Notes: generated by a model from the sequence alone, not told the origin. 7,864 nucleotides of DNA from Paludibacteraceae bacterium (GCA_017550055.1 JAFYMM010000014.1:1-7864); one strand, 5' to 3'. Counted from the first letter of the stretch, positions 1 through 5,328 are shown. Program-made: numbers and translations.

Positions 1-500
1 ACTACTGCTACGAGAACTCATTCGGGAACAGTTGTAACTATAACTCATTCGGGAACTACTTCCAAAATAATTCATTCGGGAACGATTGTTATAGTAATTC
101 ATTAGGGAACAGTTGCTGGAATAATTCATTCGGGAACGATTGTGATTATAACTCGTTCGGGAACGGTTGTAGCGGCAATTCATTCGGGAACTACTGCTAT
201 CATAATTCATTCGGGAACTACTTCCAAAATAATTCATTCGGGAACGGTTGTCAATACAATGATATACTTGACAATGTTCAATATATCACAGTATTTGAAG
301 GTGTTAAGTATGTGTCTGTTGGTAGTACCAGTGGAACAGTACAATACGCTCAAATCCTCAATGGTACAAGTGGTTCAAGCTCTTCGAATAAGCTTCAAAT
401 CAACTTCGCAACAGGTAAAAATTATACCCAAGTTGCAGGCAAAAATAGTAGCGGACAACTTAAAATTTGGGTGCCTGCTGACATGGTTCCTGCAGCATAA
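1..500 (+). CDS. 3' part of a repeat-containing fibre/surface-type protein (5' truncated)
   Basis: An open frame enters from the left edge (first whole codon at position 3) and ends at TAA 498-500, giving about 165 visible residues. The N-terminal half is nine copies of a 9-residue repeat, NSFGN-x-C/F-x-x, followed by about 80 residues without repeats. That tail is rich in Ser, Gly, Thr, Gln and Asn and ends in WVPADMVPAA. Such short Asn/Gly/aromatic repeats with a distinct C-terminal cap suggest a repetitive beta-structured stalk with a tip domain, as in tail fibres or adhesins of Bacteroidota phages; that role is inferred from composition and from its position just before the recombinase and lysogeny genes. 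I cannot name a family. Eight of nine repeats keep FGN and one has LGN. The start codon, signal peptide and N-terminal domains lie outside the window. Confidence 0.8.
   Translation, partial: YCYENSFGNSCNYNSFGNYFQNNSFGNDCYSNSLGNSCWNNSFGNDCDYNSFGNGCSGNSFGNYCYHNSFGNYFQNNSFGNGCQYNDILDNVQYITVFEGVKYVSVGSTSGTVQYAQILNGTSGSSSSNKLQINFATGKNYTQVAGKNSSGQLKIWVPADMVPAA
19..261 (+). repeat. nine tandem 27-bp repeats with CATTCGGGAAC core
   Basis: CATTCGGGAAC, or a one-base variant, recurs every 27 bp at 19, 46, 73, 100, 127, 154, 181, 208 and 235. The period equals nine codons, so the array is inside the reading frame. The block around AATTCATTCGGGAAC is nearly invariant, including third codon positions, while the other roughly 12 bp vary. 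A 38-bp stretch at 46-83 is repeated exactly at 208-245. At the left edge an ACTACTGCTA at 1-10 matches 190-199, so at least one more unit lies partly outside. Confidence 0.95.
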
Positions 501-613
501 CATTTGCGTATTTATGCACAAATATTGCACCAATACACAAATAAAATTGTAATTTTTCAATAGCACATATTCCTTAATTTATTTAGAATGAATATGATAT
601 AGGATTTTTTATG

Positions 614-621
614 TATTTTTG
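614..621 (+). promoter_or_regulatory. candidate Bacteroidota -7 promoter box for the first recombinase
   Basis: TATTTTTG matches the Bacteroidota -7 consensus TAnnTTTG at every fixed base. I see no good TTTG -33 box at the usual distance. Transcription would begin near 627, inside the inverted repeat at 623-645, so a protein bound there could repress the recombinase gene. Confidence 0.35.
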
Positions 622-622
622 T

Positions 623-645
623 GAATAATTGTTCCCGAATTATTC
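623..645. repeat. inverted repeat resembling a tyrosine-recombinase core site
   Basis: Perfect 8-bp arms GAATAATT (623-630) and AATTATTC (638-645) flank the 7-bp spacer GTTCCCG (631-637). Two short inverted arms around a 6-8 bp spacer is the usual design of a tyrosine-recombinase crossover site. The reverse complement, around ATTCGGGAAC, matches the core of all nine 27-bp repeats of the upstream gene. Against the unit at 73 about 17 of 23 positions agree. It lies 54 bp before a tyrosine recombinase gene. It could instead be an operator for that gene. Confidence 0.6.
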
Positions 646-698
646 TTGATAATAATATCGTAGAACATCATTATTAACACACTTAAATACATAATCCT

Positions 699-1835
699 AT
701 GCTTAGAAAAATTCGTTACAAATTGGTGTACAATCGAAGTTGTCGATTGAACAAGCGAGGTGAAGGCCTCATAGAAATTGAGTGTACTCAACAAAAACGT
801 AGAATTTATTTTACTACACATGTCTATGTCAAACCAGAGAATTTTAGTCGAGGAGCAGTTTCTGGGACTCCAAATGCCGACAGCCTGAATTTTGTTTTAT
901 ATAACATGATCCAGGAAGTAGAACAAGTTGAATTGGAATATATCAAAAAAGGTGTAGAGGTACATTTGCCAATGATGAGAGAAGCTATACGCGCGCATAT
1001 ATCACCAGCTGCTAAACTTGCGGATTTTGGCATTAAGGTCGTAGAACAAAGTGAACGCAAAAATCTCACTAAGCTCAATTATCAAACATTGCTCAATAAT
1101 ATCGAGAAATTTAGAAAGGGAGCACTTATTACAGATGTAGATTACCAATTTGTAGTGAGCTACGACAAATGGCTTCGAGATAGTGGTATTGCTCATAACA
1201 CACGTATTAGTCGTTTGCGTTTGCTTAGGGCATTGCTTAATGAAGCACGCAAACGCGATATAATACACATAAATCCATTCGACCGATTCCGCATACAGCA
1301 GATGGTTTCAAAGAAGGGATTTATAACTATAGAGCAATTGCATAAATTGGAGAAAATGACACTCAAAGGATATGAGGCAAAAGTGAGAGATGCGTTCTTA
1401 GTCGGCTGCTATACAGGATTGCGATTTTCTGATATAATATCACTCAGGAACGAGCATATCGATGGAGGGTGGCTGACTAAGAAAATGGCGAAAACTGGGT
1501 ATATAGTAGAACTACCCATTGAAGAACTTTTTGGTGGTAAAATGATATTACTAATAGAGAAGTACAATGGGAATATTGAAAGAATAACGAAGTCTCTTGG
1601 TAGTAATGCTTCCGTAAATAAAACGCTTCGTGGTATTTTGGATAGAATCAATATAGATCCTAAAATAACCTTTCATTCTTCACGACATACATTCGCTACA
1701 CATTTGGGGCAAGCAGGCGTTCAATTGACAACAATTCAAAAATTACTTGGTCATCAAAAACTACAGACGACACAAATCTATAGCGAAGTTGACCGAAAAG
1801 CAATAACAAATGACTTAAAAAAACGTAAAAAATAA
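699..1835 (+). CDS. tyrosine recombinase / site-specific integrase
   Basis: A 378-residue protein that cuts and rejoins DNA through a 3'-phosphotyrosine. Residues about 1-95 look like the arm-DNA-binding domain of Bacteroidota integrases, about 105-200 like the helical core-binding (SAM-like) domain, and about 207-370 like the catalytic domain. The catalytic set is complete: Arg242 in TGLRFSD, Lys265 in the beta hairpin, His326 and Arg329 in HSSRH, His352 in LGH and Tyr361 in TQIYSEV. The length is typical. No Shine-Dalgarno is seen before ATG 699, which is common in this phylum. It sits 198 bp after the repeat-containing gene, with a core-like site between them. This suggests it may be a DNA invertase acting on that gene rather than the element's integrase, since a second recombinase lies next to a tRNA-type att site. 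Confidence 0.93.
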   Translation: MLRKIRYKLVYNRSCRLNKRGEGLIEIECTQQKRRIYFTTHVYVKPENFSRGAVSGTPNADSLNFVLYNMIQEVEQVELEYIKKGVEVHLPMMREAIRAHISPAAKLADFGIKVVEQSERKNLTKLNYQTLLNNIEKFRKGALITDVDYQFVVSYDKWLRDSGIAHNTRISRLRLLRALLNEARKRDIIHINPFDRFRIQQMVSKKGFITIEQLHKLEKMTLKGYEAKVRDAFLVGCYTGLRFSDIISLRNEHIDGGWLTKKMAKTGYIVELPIEELFGGKMILLIEKYNGNIERITKSLGSNASVNKTLRGILDRINIDPKITFHSSRHTFATHLGQAGVQLTTIQKLLGHQKLQTTQIYSEVDRKAITNDLKKRKK

Positions 1836-1840
1836 TTATT

Positions 1841-1969
1841 ATGCTAAAGATTATTACAGACAAGGAAACAGCTCAAAGGGAAATTGCTAAAGTGCAAGAG
1901 GCACTCGCAAATAAAGTAGATAAAAAATCAGAAAAAGGGGCTGAGAAAAAGGCCGAAAACACTAAATAA
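1841..1969 (+). CDS. small basic hypothetical protein (42 aa)
   Basis: The ATG at 1841 lies five bases after the recombinase stop (1833-1835) and opens a 42-codon frame ending at TAA 1967-1969. The product begins MLKIITDKETAQREI, is predicted largely helical, and ends in a Lys/Glu/Ala-rich stretch with about ten lysines. The tight spacing implies co-transcription with the recombinase. A small basic protein in that position could be an accessory factor such as an excisionase-like or DNA-bending protein, but there is no HTH or winged-helix motif that I can see, so this is only positional inference. It may also be a degraded remnant. Confidence 0.5.
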   Translation: MLKIITDKETAQREIAKVQEALANKVDKKSEKGAEKKAENTK

Positions 1970-1977
1970 TTTTATTA

Positions 1978-1985
1978 TAGTTCTG
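1978..1985 (+). promoter_or_regulatory. possible -7 box for the structured RNA
   Basis: TAGTTCTG differs from the Bacteroidota consensus TAnnTTTG by one base. It would place the transcript start at about 1990, exactly where the first hairpin (from 1992) begins. There is no clear -33 element, so the call is weak. Confidence 0.2.
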
Positions 1986-1990
1986 CAAAA

Positions 1991-2179
1991 TGAGGACATA
2001 AAAAAGTCCTCGGCTGTGGTTGATGGAACGCTCTTACCTTTCCCATCAAACCACATTTGCAAGCGAAGCACCCGCTACCGAGGACATAATCGTCCCAAGT
2101 ATGCGGGTGCTTCGCATCTATATAATAAGTAAAAATGTCAATTTTTGTCCTACAATAAACCTTGTAGGTGGTAAGAGCG
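1991..2179 (+). ncRNA. candidate structured RNA with pseudoknots upstream of the TS-like gene
   Basis: Several helices fall in 190 nt. H1: GAGGAC 1992-1997 with GTCCTC 2006-2011. H2: TGTGGTTGATGG 2015-2026 with 2043-2055, one bulged A. H3: GCGAAGCACCCGC 2063-2075 with 2103-2115, 13 bp and perfect. A small A/T hairpin: 2131-2136 with 2141-2146. H4: CCTACAA 2149-2155 with 2162-2168. In addition CGCTCTTACC (2029-2038), inside the H2 loop, is perfectly complementary to GGTAAGAGCG (2170-2179), a 10-bp pseudoknot. GTCCTCGG (2006-2013) is complementary to CCGAGGAC (2078-2085) in the H3 loop, competing with H1. This much exact pairing is not expected of ordinary intergenic DNA. It could be a free RNA, a cis-acting leader of the gene at 2240, a retron-like RNA without its reverse transcriptase, or a DNA-level site. 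It fits no class I can name. Confidence 0.6.
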
Positions 2180-2226
2180 ACGCAAAATTACTACATTTTT
2201 TTGATATAACCAAATTTTTGAACAGC

Positions 2227-2233
2227 AAAGGAG
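2227..2233 (+). promoter_or_regulatory. strong ribosome binding site of the TS-like gene
   Basis: AAAGGAG sits six T/A bases before ATG 2240. Strong Shine-Dalgarno sequences are uncommon in Bacteroidota, so this one stands out among the genes here and fixes the start. It lies about 50 nt after the 3' pseudoknot strand of the structured RNA. Confidence 0.7.
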
Positions 2234-2239
2234 TTTTTT

Positions 2240-2878
2240 ATGAATCTCTACTATCAAATGTTAGATAAAATAATGTCAGATGGACGTACTCAGCTTAACA
2301 AGAAAGGAGGTATAAAATACCTAACCAACGAAGTTTTGCATCTTACACCAGCTGACTTATTGGATATATTCGAGACACATAGCATAGCACGAAAGAAACT
2401 TAAAACAGAGCTAAGTATGTTTCAAGCAGGAATCACCTCTACAGAGCAATATCGCCAAGAGGGCATTACATGGTGGGACTATTGCGGTGAGCAATTGAAA
2501 AATAGTTATCCAACCTATTTCAAACGCCTGCCTAAACTCATAAAGAAGATTAACACAGAGAAAAAGAATAGCAAGAATTATGTACTATTCTTGGGTGAAA
2601 CTAATATAGAGACAAATCAACAACCTTGTTTGTCCCTGGTACAATTTCAGATTGAAGATGGCGAATTGATTGTTTCCGCATACCAACGAAGCTCAGATGC
2701 CAATTTAGGGCTACTTGCTGACATCTATCATTTGTACCTGATGTCGCGTCAAATTGATTTGCCTTTGAAGTCTATTACTTTGTTTTTGGGCAATGTTCAT
2801 ATTTATGAATCAAATCTTTTGCGTACCTATGAACTATTAAATGGCGTGCAAGGTATTAAATTTGAATTAAATGTATAA
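2240..2878 (+). CDS. divergent thymidylate-synthase-superfamily protein (cytidylate-type active site)
   Basis: A 212-residue protein recognisable as thymidylate synthase fold. The N-terminus (YYQMLDKIMSDG) parallels the start of ThyA. Then come TELSMF with Glu57, ITWWDYC (77-82), QPC with the catalytic Cys130, AYQRSSD (147-153), LGLLADI (156-162) and GNVHIY (184-189). These match ThyA Glu58, Cys146, Arg166, Ser167, Asp169, His207 and Tyr209. ThyA Asn177, which reads uracil, is Asp161 here; the same change marks T4 dCMP hydroxymethylase and CMP hydroxymethylases, so a cytidylate substrate is inferred. Leu131 replaces the His after the cysteine. The Arg-Arg pair that grips phosphate from the partner subunit (ThyA 126-127) is missing, and so is the last roughly 50 residues that close over folate; downstream frames do not restore them. 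It may be a modified-base enzyme, a nucleotide depleter or a non-catalytic binder. It follows the structured RNA at 1991-2179 and is convergent with the second integrase. Confidence 0.8.
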   Translation: MNLYYQMLDKIMSDGRTQLNKKGGIKYLTNEVLHLTPADLLDIFETHSIARKKLKTELSMFQAGITSTEQYRQEGITWWDYCGEQLKNSYPTYFKRLPKLIKKINTEKKNSKNYVLFLGETNIETNQQPCLSLVQFQIEDGELIVSAYQRSSDANLGLLADIYHLYLMSRQIDLPLKSITLFLGNVHIYESNLLRTYELLNGVQGIKFELNV

Positions 2879-2911
2879 AAGATTGGGCTATAAAAGTTAA
2901 CGAAATGTTAA

Positions 2912-2928
2912 AAAAAACGGCGTTTTTT
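2912..2928 (+). terminator. weak terminator-like hairpin after the TS-like gene
   Basis: AAAAAAC (2912-2918) and GTTTTTT (2922-2928) pair around a GGC loop, giving a U-tract-ending stem 34 bp after the stop. The stem is mainly A-U, so it is weak. Confidence 0.35.
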
Positions 2929-2932
2929 GGTT

Positions 2933-3048
2933 TTGTAACCATAGGGCGCAAAGTTGTGTCAAGACTTGTAACTGATTAAAAACATTGAAATTCAGTAAAA
3001 TATAGTGTTTTTAGTTACAAAGTTACAAGGTTACAAAATTTTTGTAAC
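2933..3048. repeat. six GTTACAA/TTGTAAC heptamers
   Basis: TTGTAAC occurs at 2933-2939, 2966-2972 and 3042-3048, and its reverse complement GTTACAA at 3014-3020, 3022-3028 and 3030-3036. The middle three are phased every 8 bp. The region 2879-3096 contains no gene. Short clustered heptamers beside an integrase gene resemble arm-type binding sites, though these lie at the 3' side of the gene, away from the tRNA-type att core. Confidence 0.6.
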
Positions 3049-3052
3049 TTTT
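3030..3052 (+). terminator. terminator-like hairpin between convergent genes
   Basis: GTTACAAAA (3030-3038) and TTTTGTAAC (3040-3048) form a nearly continuous palindrome followed by TTTT. It could end plus-strand transcription from the TS-like gene. The stem has little G+C, and its arms are two of the repeated heptamers, so it may equally be a protein-binding site. Confidence 0.35.
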
Positions 3053-3078
3053 ATTCATTTATCTTGCGGAAGTTATAA

Positions 3079-3117
3079 AAAAGCGAACTCAGGTCATTAA
3101 AATTTGAGTCCGCTTTT
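3079..3117 (-). terminator. terminator-like hairpin overlapping the end of the second recombinase gene
   Basis: AAAAGCG-A-ACTCA (3079-3091) pairs with TGAGT-C-CGCTTTT (3105-3117), 12 pairs with one A/C mismatch. On the minus strand the stem spans the last codons and the stop (3097-3099) and ends in a U-run. It could also serve plus-strand transcription, so it may be bidirectional between convergent genes. Confidence 0.6.
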
Positions 3118-4245
3118 CCTTATTTTATCCACCAATTGAGGATCTGCATGATTGGCATATCGTGTTGTCATTGATAAATCGTGATGGTCGGCATGTTGCA
3201 TCACAGTCAAAGGGTCAACGCCTACCTTCAGAAGATTATTTATCCCAGTATCACGAAGTGAATACAGCTGCATCTCTTTTGGTAATTTTAATTCTTTGCG
3301 CATTTTGTCCCAATCTTTTCGAAATCGAGCCTCACCAATAGGTTTTGTGCCAGGCATGTAATTTAGTCCAAATAGATAGGCGTCGGGTTTATAGCGCGAT
3401 AGTTTGAGAGTATAAAAATACTCTTCAACTTCTGGCGATATCGCTGCAAATCTATCATGGTGATTTTTGGCAATAACACCAGGAATATGTATGTAGTGTT
3501 CGTTGAGATATAGATGTTTTACTTGGAGGCAACATATTTCTTTGGGGCGTATTAAAGAAGCGAACACTAATCGCATTACTATACCAAATGCAGGATTGTG
3601 TTCTTTACACCAGGTATCTATTTTTTCGCGATATGTTGGTGGTATTAAAATACGTTTCTTTTCTTCTTCTCTTTTGGTTTTGATATGCTCGAAAGGATTT
3701 TCTTTGCAATAGCATTTTTCTACTGCCCACGAAAACAGAGCTCGTCCCATTTTTAATTGATTGTTATATGTTCGAGCCGATGTTTTCTTTTTAGCGTATA
3801 CCTGGTCGAGGTATTTTATAGCAAGTACCTTATTGAATAGCGAACAATAGATATTAGGAACTGTTTTGTTGGCCCATTCATTGATCATCGTACAACATGA
3901 GCTATAACATCGCATAGTTGCAGGGCGCAACTCACGACTTTTCTCTGCTATATACAATTCAATAACTTCTGATAGGGGAGTGTAGTATCGGGAATTATCC
4001 GACTCAAAGAAGGGAGACCAACCGCCAGCAAGCTTGGAATTGATAATCATAATACGACGATTTATTTCCTCTTTGAAGTCGCGCAAGTTGTCAAATCGTT
4101 TACGCACATTGTTGACGCGCACTTTTATTCGTTTCAATTCTTGCTGTTGAGGATGAGTCGCATAATACTCAATGTACCAATCGGATTTGGCACATCGTTT
4201 TAATTGTGCAGGCTTGTAAGTTGGGGAAATTTCGCGTTTTGGCAT
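3097..4245 (-). CDS. tyrosine recombinase, probable element integrase
   Basis: A 382-residue tyrosine recombinase. Residues about 1-75 form a basic N-terminal arm-binding region, about 90-185 the core-binding domain, and about 200-375 the catalytic domain. Visible active-site residues are Arg233 (LIRPKE), Lys260 (VIAKNH), Arg331 in YSLRDT, His354 (ADHHD) and nucleophile Tyr363 (TTRYANH). The first His of the HxxR box is Tyr328, a substitution tolerated in many integrases. It reads away from an att region with a tRNA 3' fragment only about 115 bp upstream of its start, so it is very likely the enzyme that integrates the element at a tRNA gene. It is little like the recombinase at 699-1835 outside the catalytic motifs. 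It is convergent with the TS-like gene. Confidence 0.93.
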   Translation of the reverse strand: MPKREISPTYKPAQLKRCAKSDWYIEYYATHPQQQELKRIKVRVNNVRKRFDNLRDFKEEINRRIMIINSKLAGGWSPFFESDNSRYYTPLSEVIELYIAEKSRELRPATMRCYSSCCTMINEWANKTVPNIYCSLFNKVLAIKYLDQVYAKKKTSARTYNNQLKMGRALFSWAVEKCYCKENPFEHIKTKREEEKKRILIPPTYREKIDTWCKEHNPAFGIVMRLVFASLIRPKEICCLQVKHLYLNEHYIHIPGVIAKNHHDRFAAISPEVEEYFYTLKLSRYKPDAYLFGLNYMPGTKPIGEARFRKDWDKMRKELKLPKEMQLYSLRDTGINNLLKVGVDPLTVMQHADHHDLSMTTRYANHADPQLVDKIRKSGLKF

Positions 4246-4314
4246 TTTTTTTTAAGAAGACTAAACAATCCCCTCAAAAAAATGTCTCAAATTTGTCGCA
4301 TTGCTATTTTTGAA

Positions 4315-4350
4315 AATAGGTCAATTACTATTGTAAGTAATTGACCTATT
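4315..4350. repeat. 15-bp perfect inverted repeat beside the att core
   Basis: AATAGGTCAATTACT (4315-4329) and its exact complement (4336-4350) are separated by 6 bp. There is no good U-tract on either side, so a binding site for integrase or an accessory factor is more likely than a terminator. A third, single copy of the arm lies at 4425-4437 across the core. Confidence 0.8.
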
Positions 4351-4360
4351 GTAACTTAGT

Positions 4361-4387
4361 TGCGGAGGCAGGACTCGAACCTACGAC
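4361..4387 (-). other. tRNA 3'-end fragment (att core), probably initiator-Met type
   Basis: Read on the minus strand, a T-arm is visible: stem GTAGG, loop TTCGAGT, stem CCTGC, then acceptor strand CTCCGCA and an A. The preceding bases do not make an anticodon or D arm, so this is not a whole tRNA. The CTCCGCA-A end, which would leave A72 unpaired with C1, is like initiator tRNA-Met; the identity is a recollection, not a match. Integrases of this class often use tRNA 3' ends, rebuilding the gene after insertion. Confidence 0.65.
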
Positions 4388-4507
4388 TGGAATCTGGTCG
4401 TAAAAGCCTGCATCATAATAACTTATAGGTCAATTACAAAAAATCGTTGTCTCAAATTTGTCGCACTTTTTTGAGGGCGATTTGGTCGATTTTTGGAGGT
4501 TATTTTC

Positions 4508-4930
4508 TTAGTTTTTGAAGTAGCGTATCTCTTGGTCTGTCAAGAAATTATTTACTCTGTCAAGAGTAGCTTTACTTGGGTTTGCCATGGCTTCGGCTTT
4601 TGAGTTTTTAGGACCATTATACACCACACGTCCCTCTCTTTCGATAACCAGATTGTCGGCCTCGTGGTGATGATCGTGTGTTAGGAGTGGAACTATAACC
4701 GCATCGAAATCTTCCTGACTGAAAGGTTGCATGCCCTCGTAGATAATAAAATCGCCTAAGCCATCATTTTTGACAATTCTCATATCGAAACCAGAGTCCA
4801 ATAATATGCAGATTGAATATTCAATCGTTAATTTGTTTTCTTCATCCGAAATATAGCATTTATCTGTATCGTGATTTGGATAGAGTTTCAAAAATGCCTC
4901 TTGGATGTTAAATTTTTTCTCGAATTTCAT
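4508..4930 (-). CDS. hypothetical protein, 140 aa, second gene of the repressor operon
   Basis: I do not recognise this family. The product is acidic and probably soluble, with no membrane segment. It contains a His/Asp cluster (THDHHHEAD, about residues 84-92), an FNIQEAFLKLYP start and a C-terminal helix ending NFLTDQEIRYFKN. The HDHHHEAD run could bind metal, but I see no enzyme signature. Its start codon follows the repressor-like gene's stop after one base, so the two are translated from one mRNA and it probably works in lysogeny control, immunity or host interaction. Confidence 0.75.
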   Translation of the reverse strand: MKFEKKFNIQEAFLKLYPNHDTDKCYISDEENKLTIEYSICILLDSGFDMRIVKNDGLGDFIIYEGMQPFSQEDFDAVIVPLLTHDHHHEADNLVIEREGRVVYNGPKNSKAEAMANPSKATLDRVNNFLTDQEIRYFKN

Positions 4931-4931
4931 A

Positions 4932-5255
4932 TTATTTTTGGATTAGGTTTTTGATTTTCTTATTCTCAAGCTGACTGAGAACAGCATCAAGCATATCCTC
5001 TTCTAACTCAATTTCTAATTTGATTTTTGCTTTTGGACGCCCTGCTCCTTTGTCGGTCAATATCCACGAAAAATCATAATTAAGCACTTCTCCTGCCCTT
5101 CTCAATTTTATTACTGACCAGTCTGCATTTGCAAATTCTCTATTCAGATTTTGCAAGTGTACACCTATTGCTTCAGCAAATTTTGTTTTCGTTATACCAC
5201 TTTGATTAAAAGCAGTTTCAACGATTTTTCCAATGTGGAGTTCTTCTTCTTTCAT
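4932..5255 (-). CDS. small HTH (XRE-like) phage repressor-type regulator
   Basis: A 107-residue protein. Residues about 8-65 look like a Cro/CI-type helix-turn-helix: IGKIVETAFNQSGITKTKFA, then EAIGVHLQNLNREFAN and a following helix through LRRAGEVLNYDFSWIL. Residues about 75-107 form an acidic/basic helix (EIELEEDMLDAVLSQLENKK) that could dimerise. The size and shape fit the short repressors of Bacteroidota prophages. It is transcribed away from the early operon across an intergenic region full of inverted repeats, the expected place for its operators. It lacks a LexA-like self-cleavage domain, so induction would need another route. Confidence 0.8.
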   Translation of the reverse strand: MKEEELHIGKIVETAFNQSGITKTKFAEAIGVHLQNLNREFANADWSVIKLRRAGEVLNYDFSWILTDKGAGRPKAKIKLEIELEEDMLDAVLSQLENKKIKNLIQK

Positions 5256-5282
5256 AACATACTAATTTACAAGTTTTTATTG

Positions 5283-5308
5283 ATATAACAAAATAAAATT
5301 TGTTATAT
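5283..5308. promoter_or_regulatory. operator-like inverted repeat 1
   Basis: ATATAACAAA (5283-5292) and TTTGTTATAT (5299-5308) are perfect 10-bp arms separated by 6 bp, 28 bp before the repressor start. Its left end overlaps an ATTGATATA motif (5279-5287) that recurs in operator 2, which suggests one protein reads both. Autoregulation of the repressor is the likely role. Confidence 0.55.
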
Positions 5309-5328
5309 TTTTGATAAATTTATACAAT

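Larger units (their letters stand above)
4271..4477. other. attachment region, apparently an intact attP with repeats on both arms
   Basis: A gene-free region organised around a tRNA 3' fragment (4361-4387). TGTCTCAAATTTGTCGCA occurs identically at 4283-4300 and 4448-4465. ATAGGTCAATTAC occurs at 4316-4328 and 4425-4437, and inverted at 4337-4349. CCCTCAAAAAA (4271-4281) is mirrored by TTTTTTGAGGG (4467-4477). Matching repeats on both sides of a core are what integrase arm sites look like. A split attL or attR would have element arms on only one side. The integrase lies on the low-coordinate side and phage control genes on the other, so both flanks look like element DNA. Confidence 0.65.

Noticed and set aside
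19..261. CRISPR array
   Set aside because: The repeats are in-frame coding units with a 27-bp period and only about 12 variable bases between conserved cores, too short for spacers.
142..552. 136-residue plus-strand frame across the repeat array
   Set aside because: It is a shifted reading of the 27-bp repeats and the end of the real frame, which runs from the left edge to 500 with the regular NSFGN motif.
1991..2179. Retron msr-msd, type III antitoxin RNA or folate riboswitch
   Set aside because: There is no reverse transcriptase in the window, no tandem antitoxin repeats or ToxN-like protein, and the folate riboswitch is much smaller and not typical of this phylum. A retron-like RNA with a distant or lost partner remains possible.
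2020..2268. 82-residue plus-strand frame over the structured RNA
   Set aside because: It spans paired stems, has no ribosome site, overlaps the start of the TS-like gene and has no recognisable motif. The pairing explains the sequence better, though a leader peptide cannot be excluded.
2310..2320. Internal AAAGGAGG ribosome-site-like sequence in the TS-like gene
   Set aside because: No start codon lies at a usable distance, and the protein homology begins upstream of it.
4361..4433. Complete tRNA gene on the minus strand
   Set aside because: T-arm and acceptor are present, but no anticodon or D stem forms in the preceding bases, so only a 3' fragment is called.
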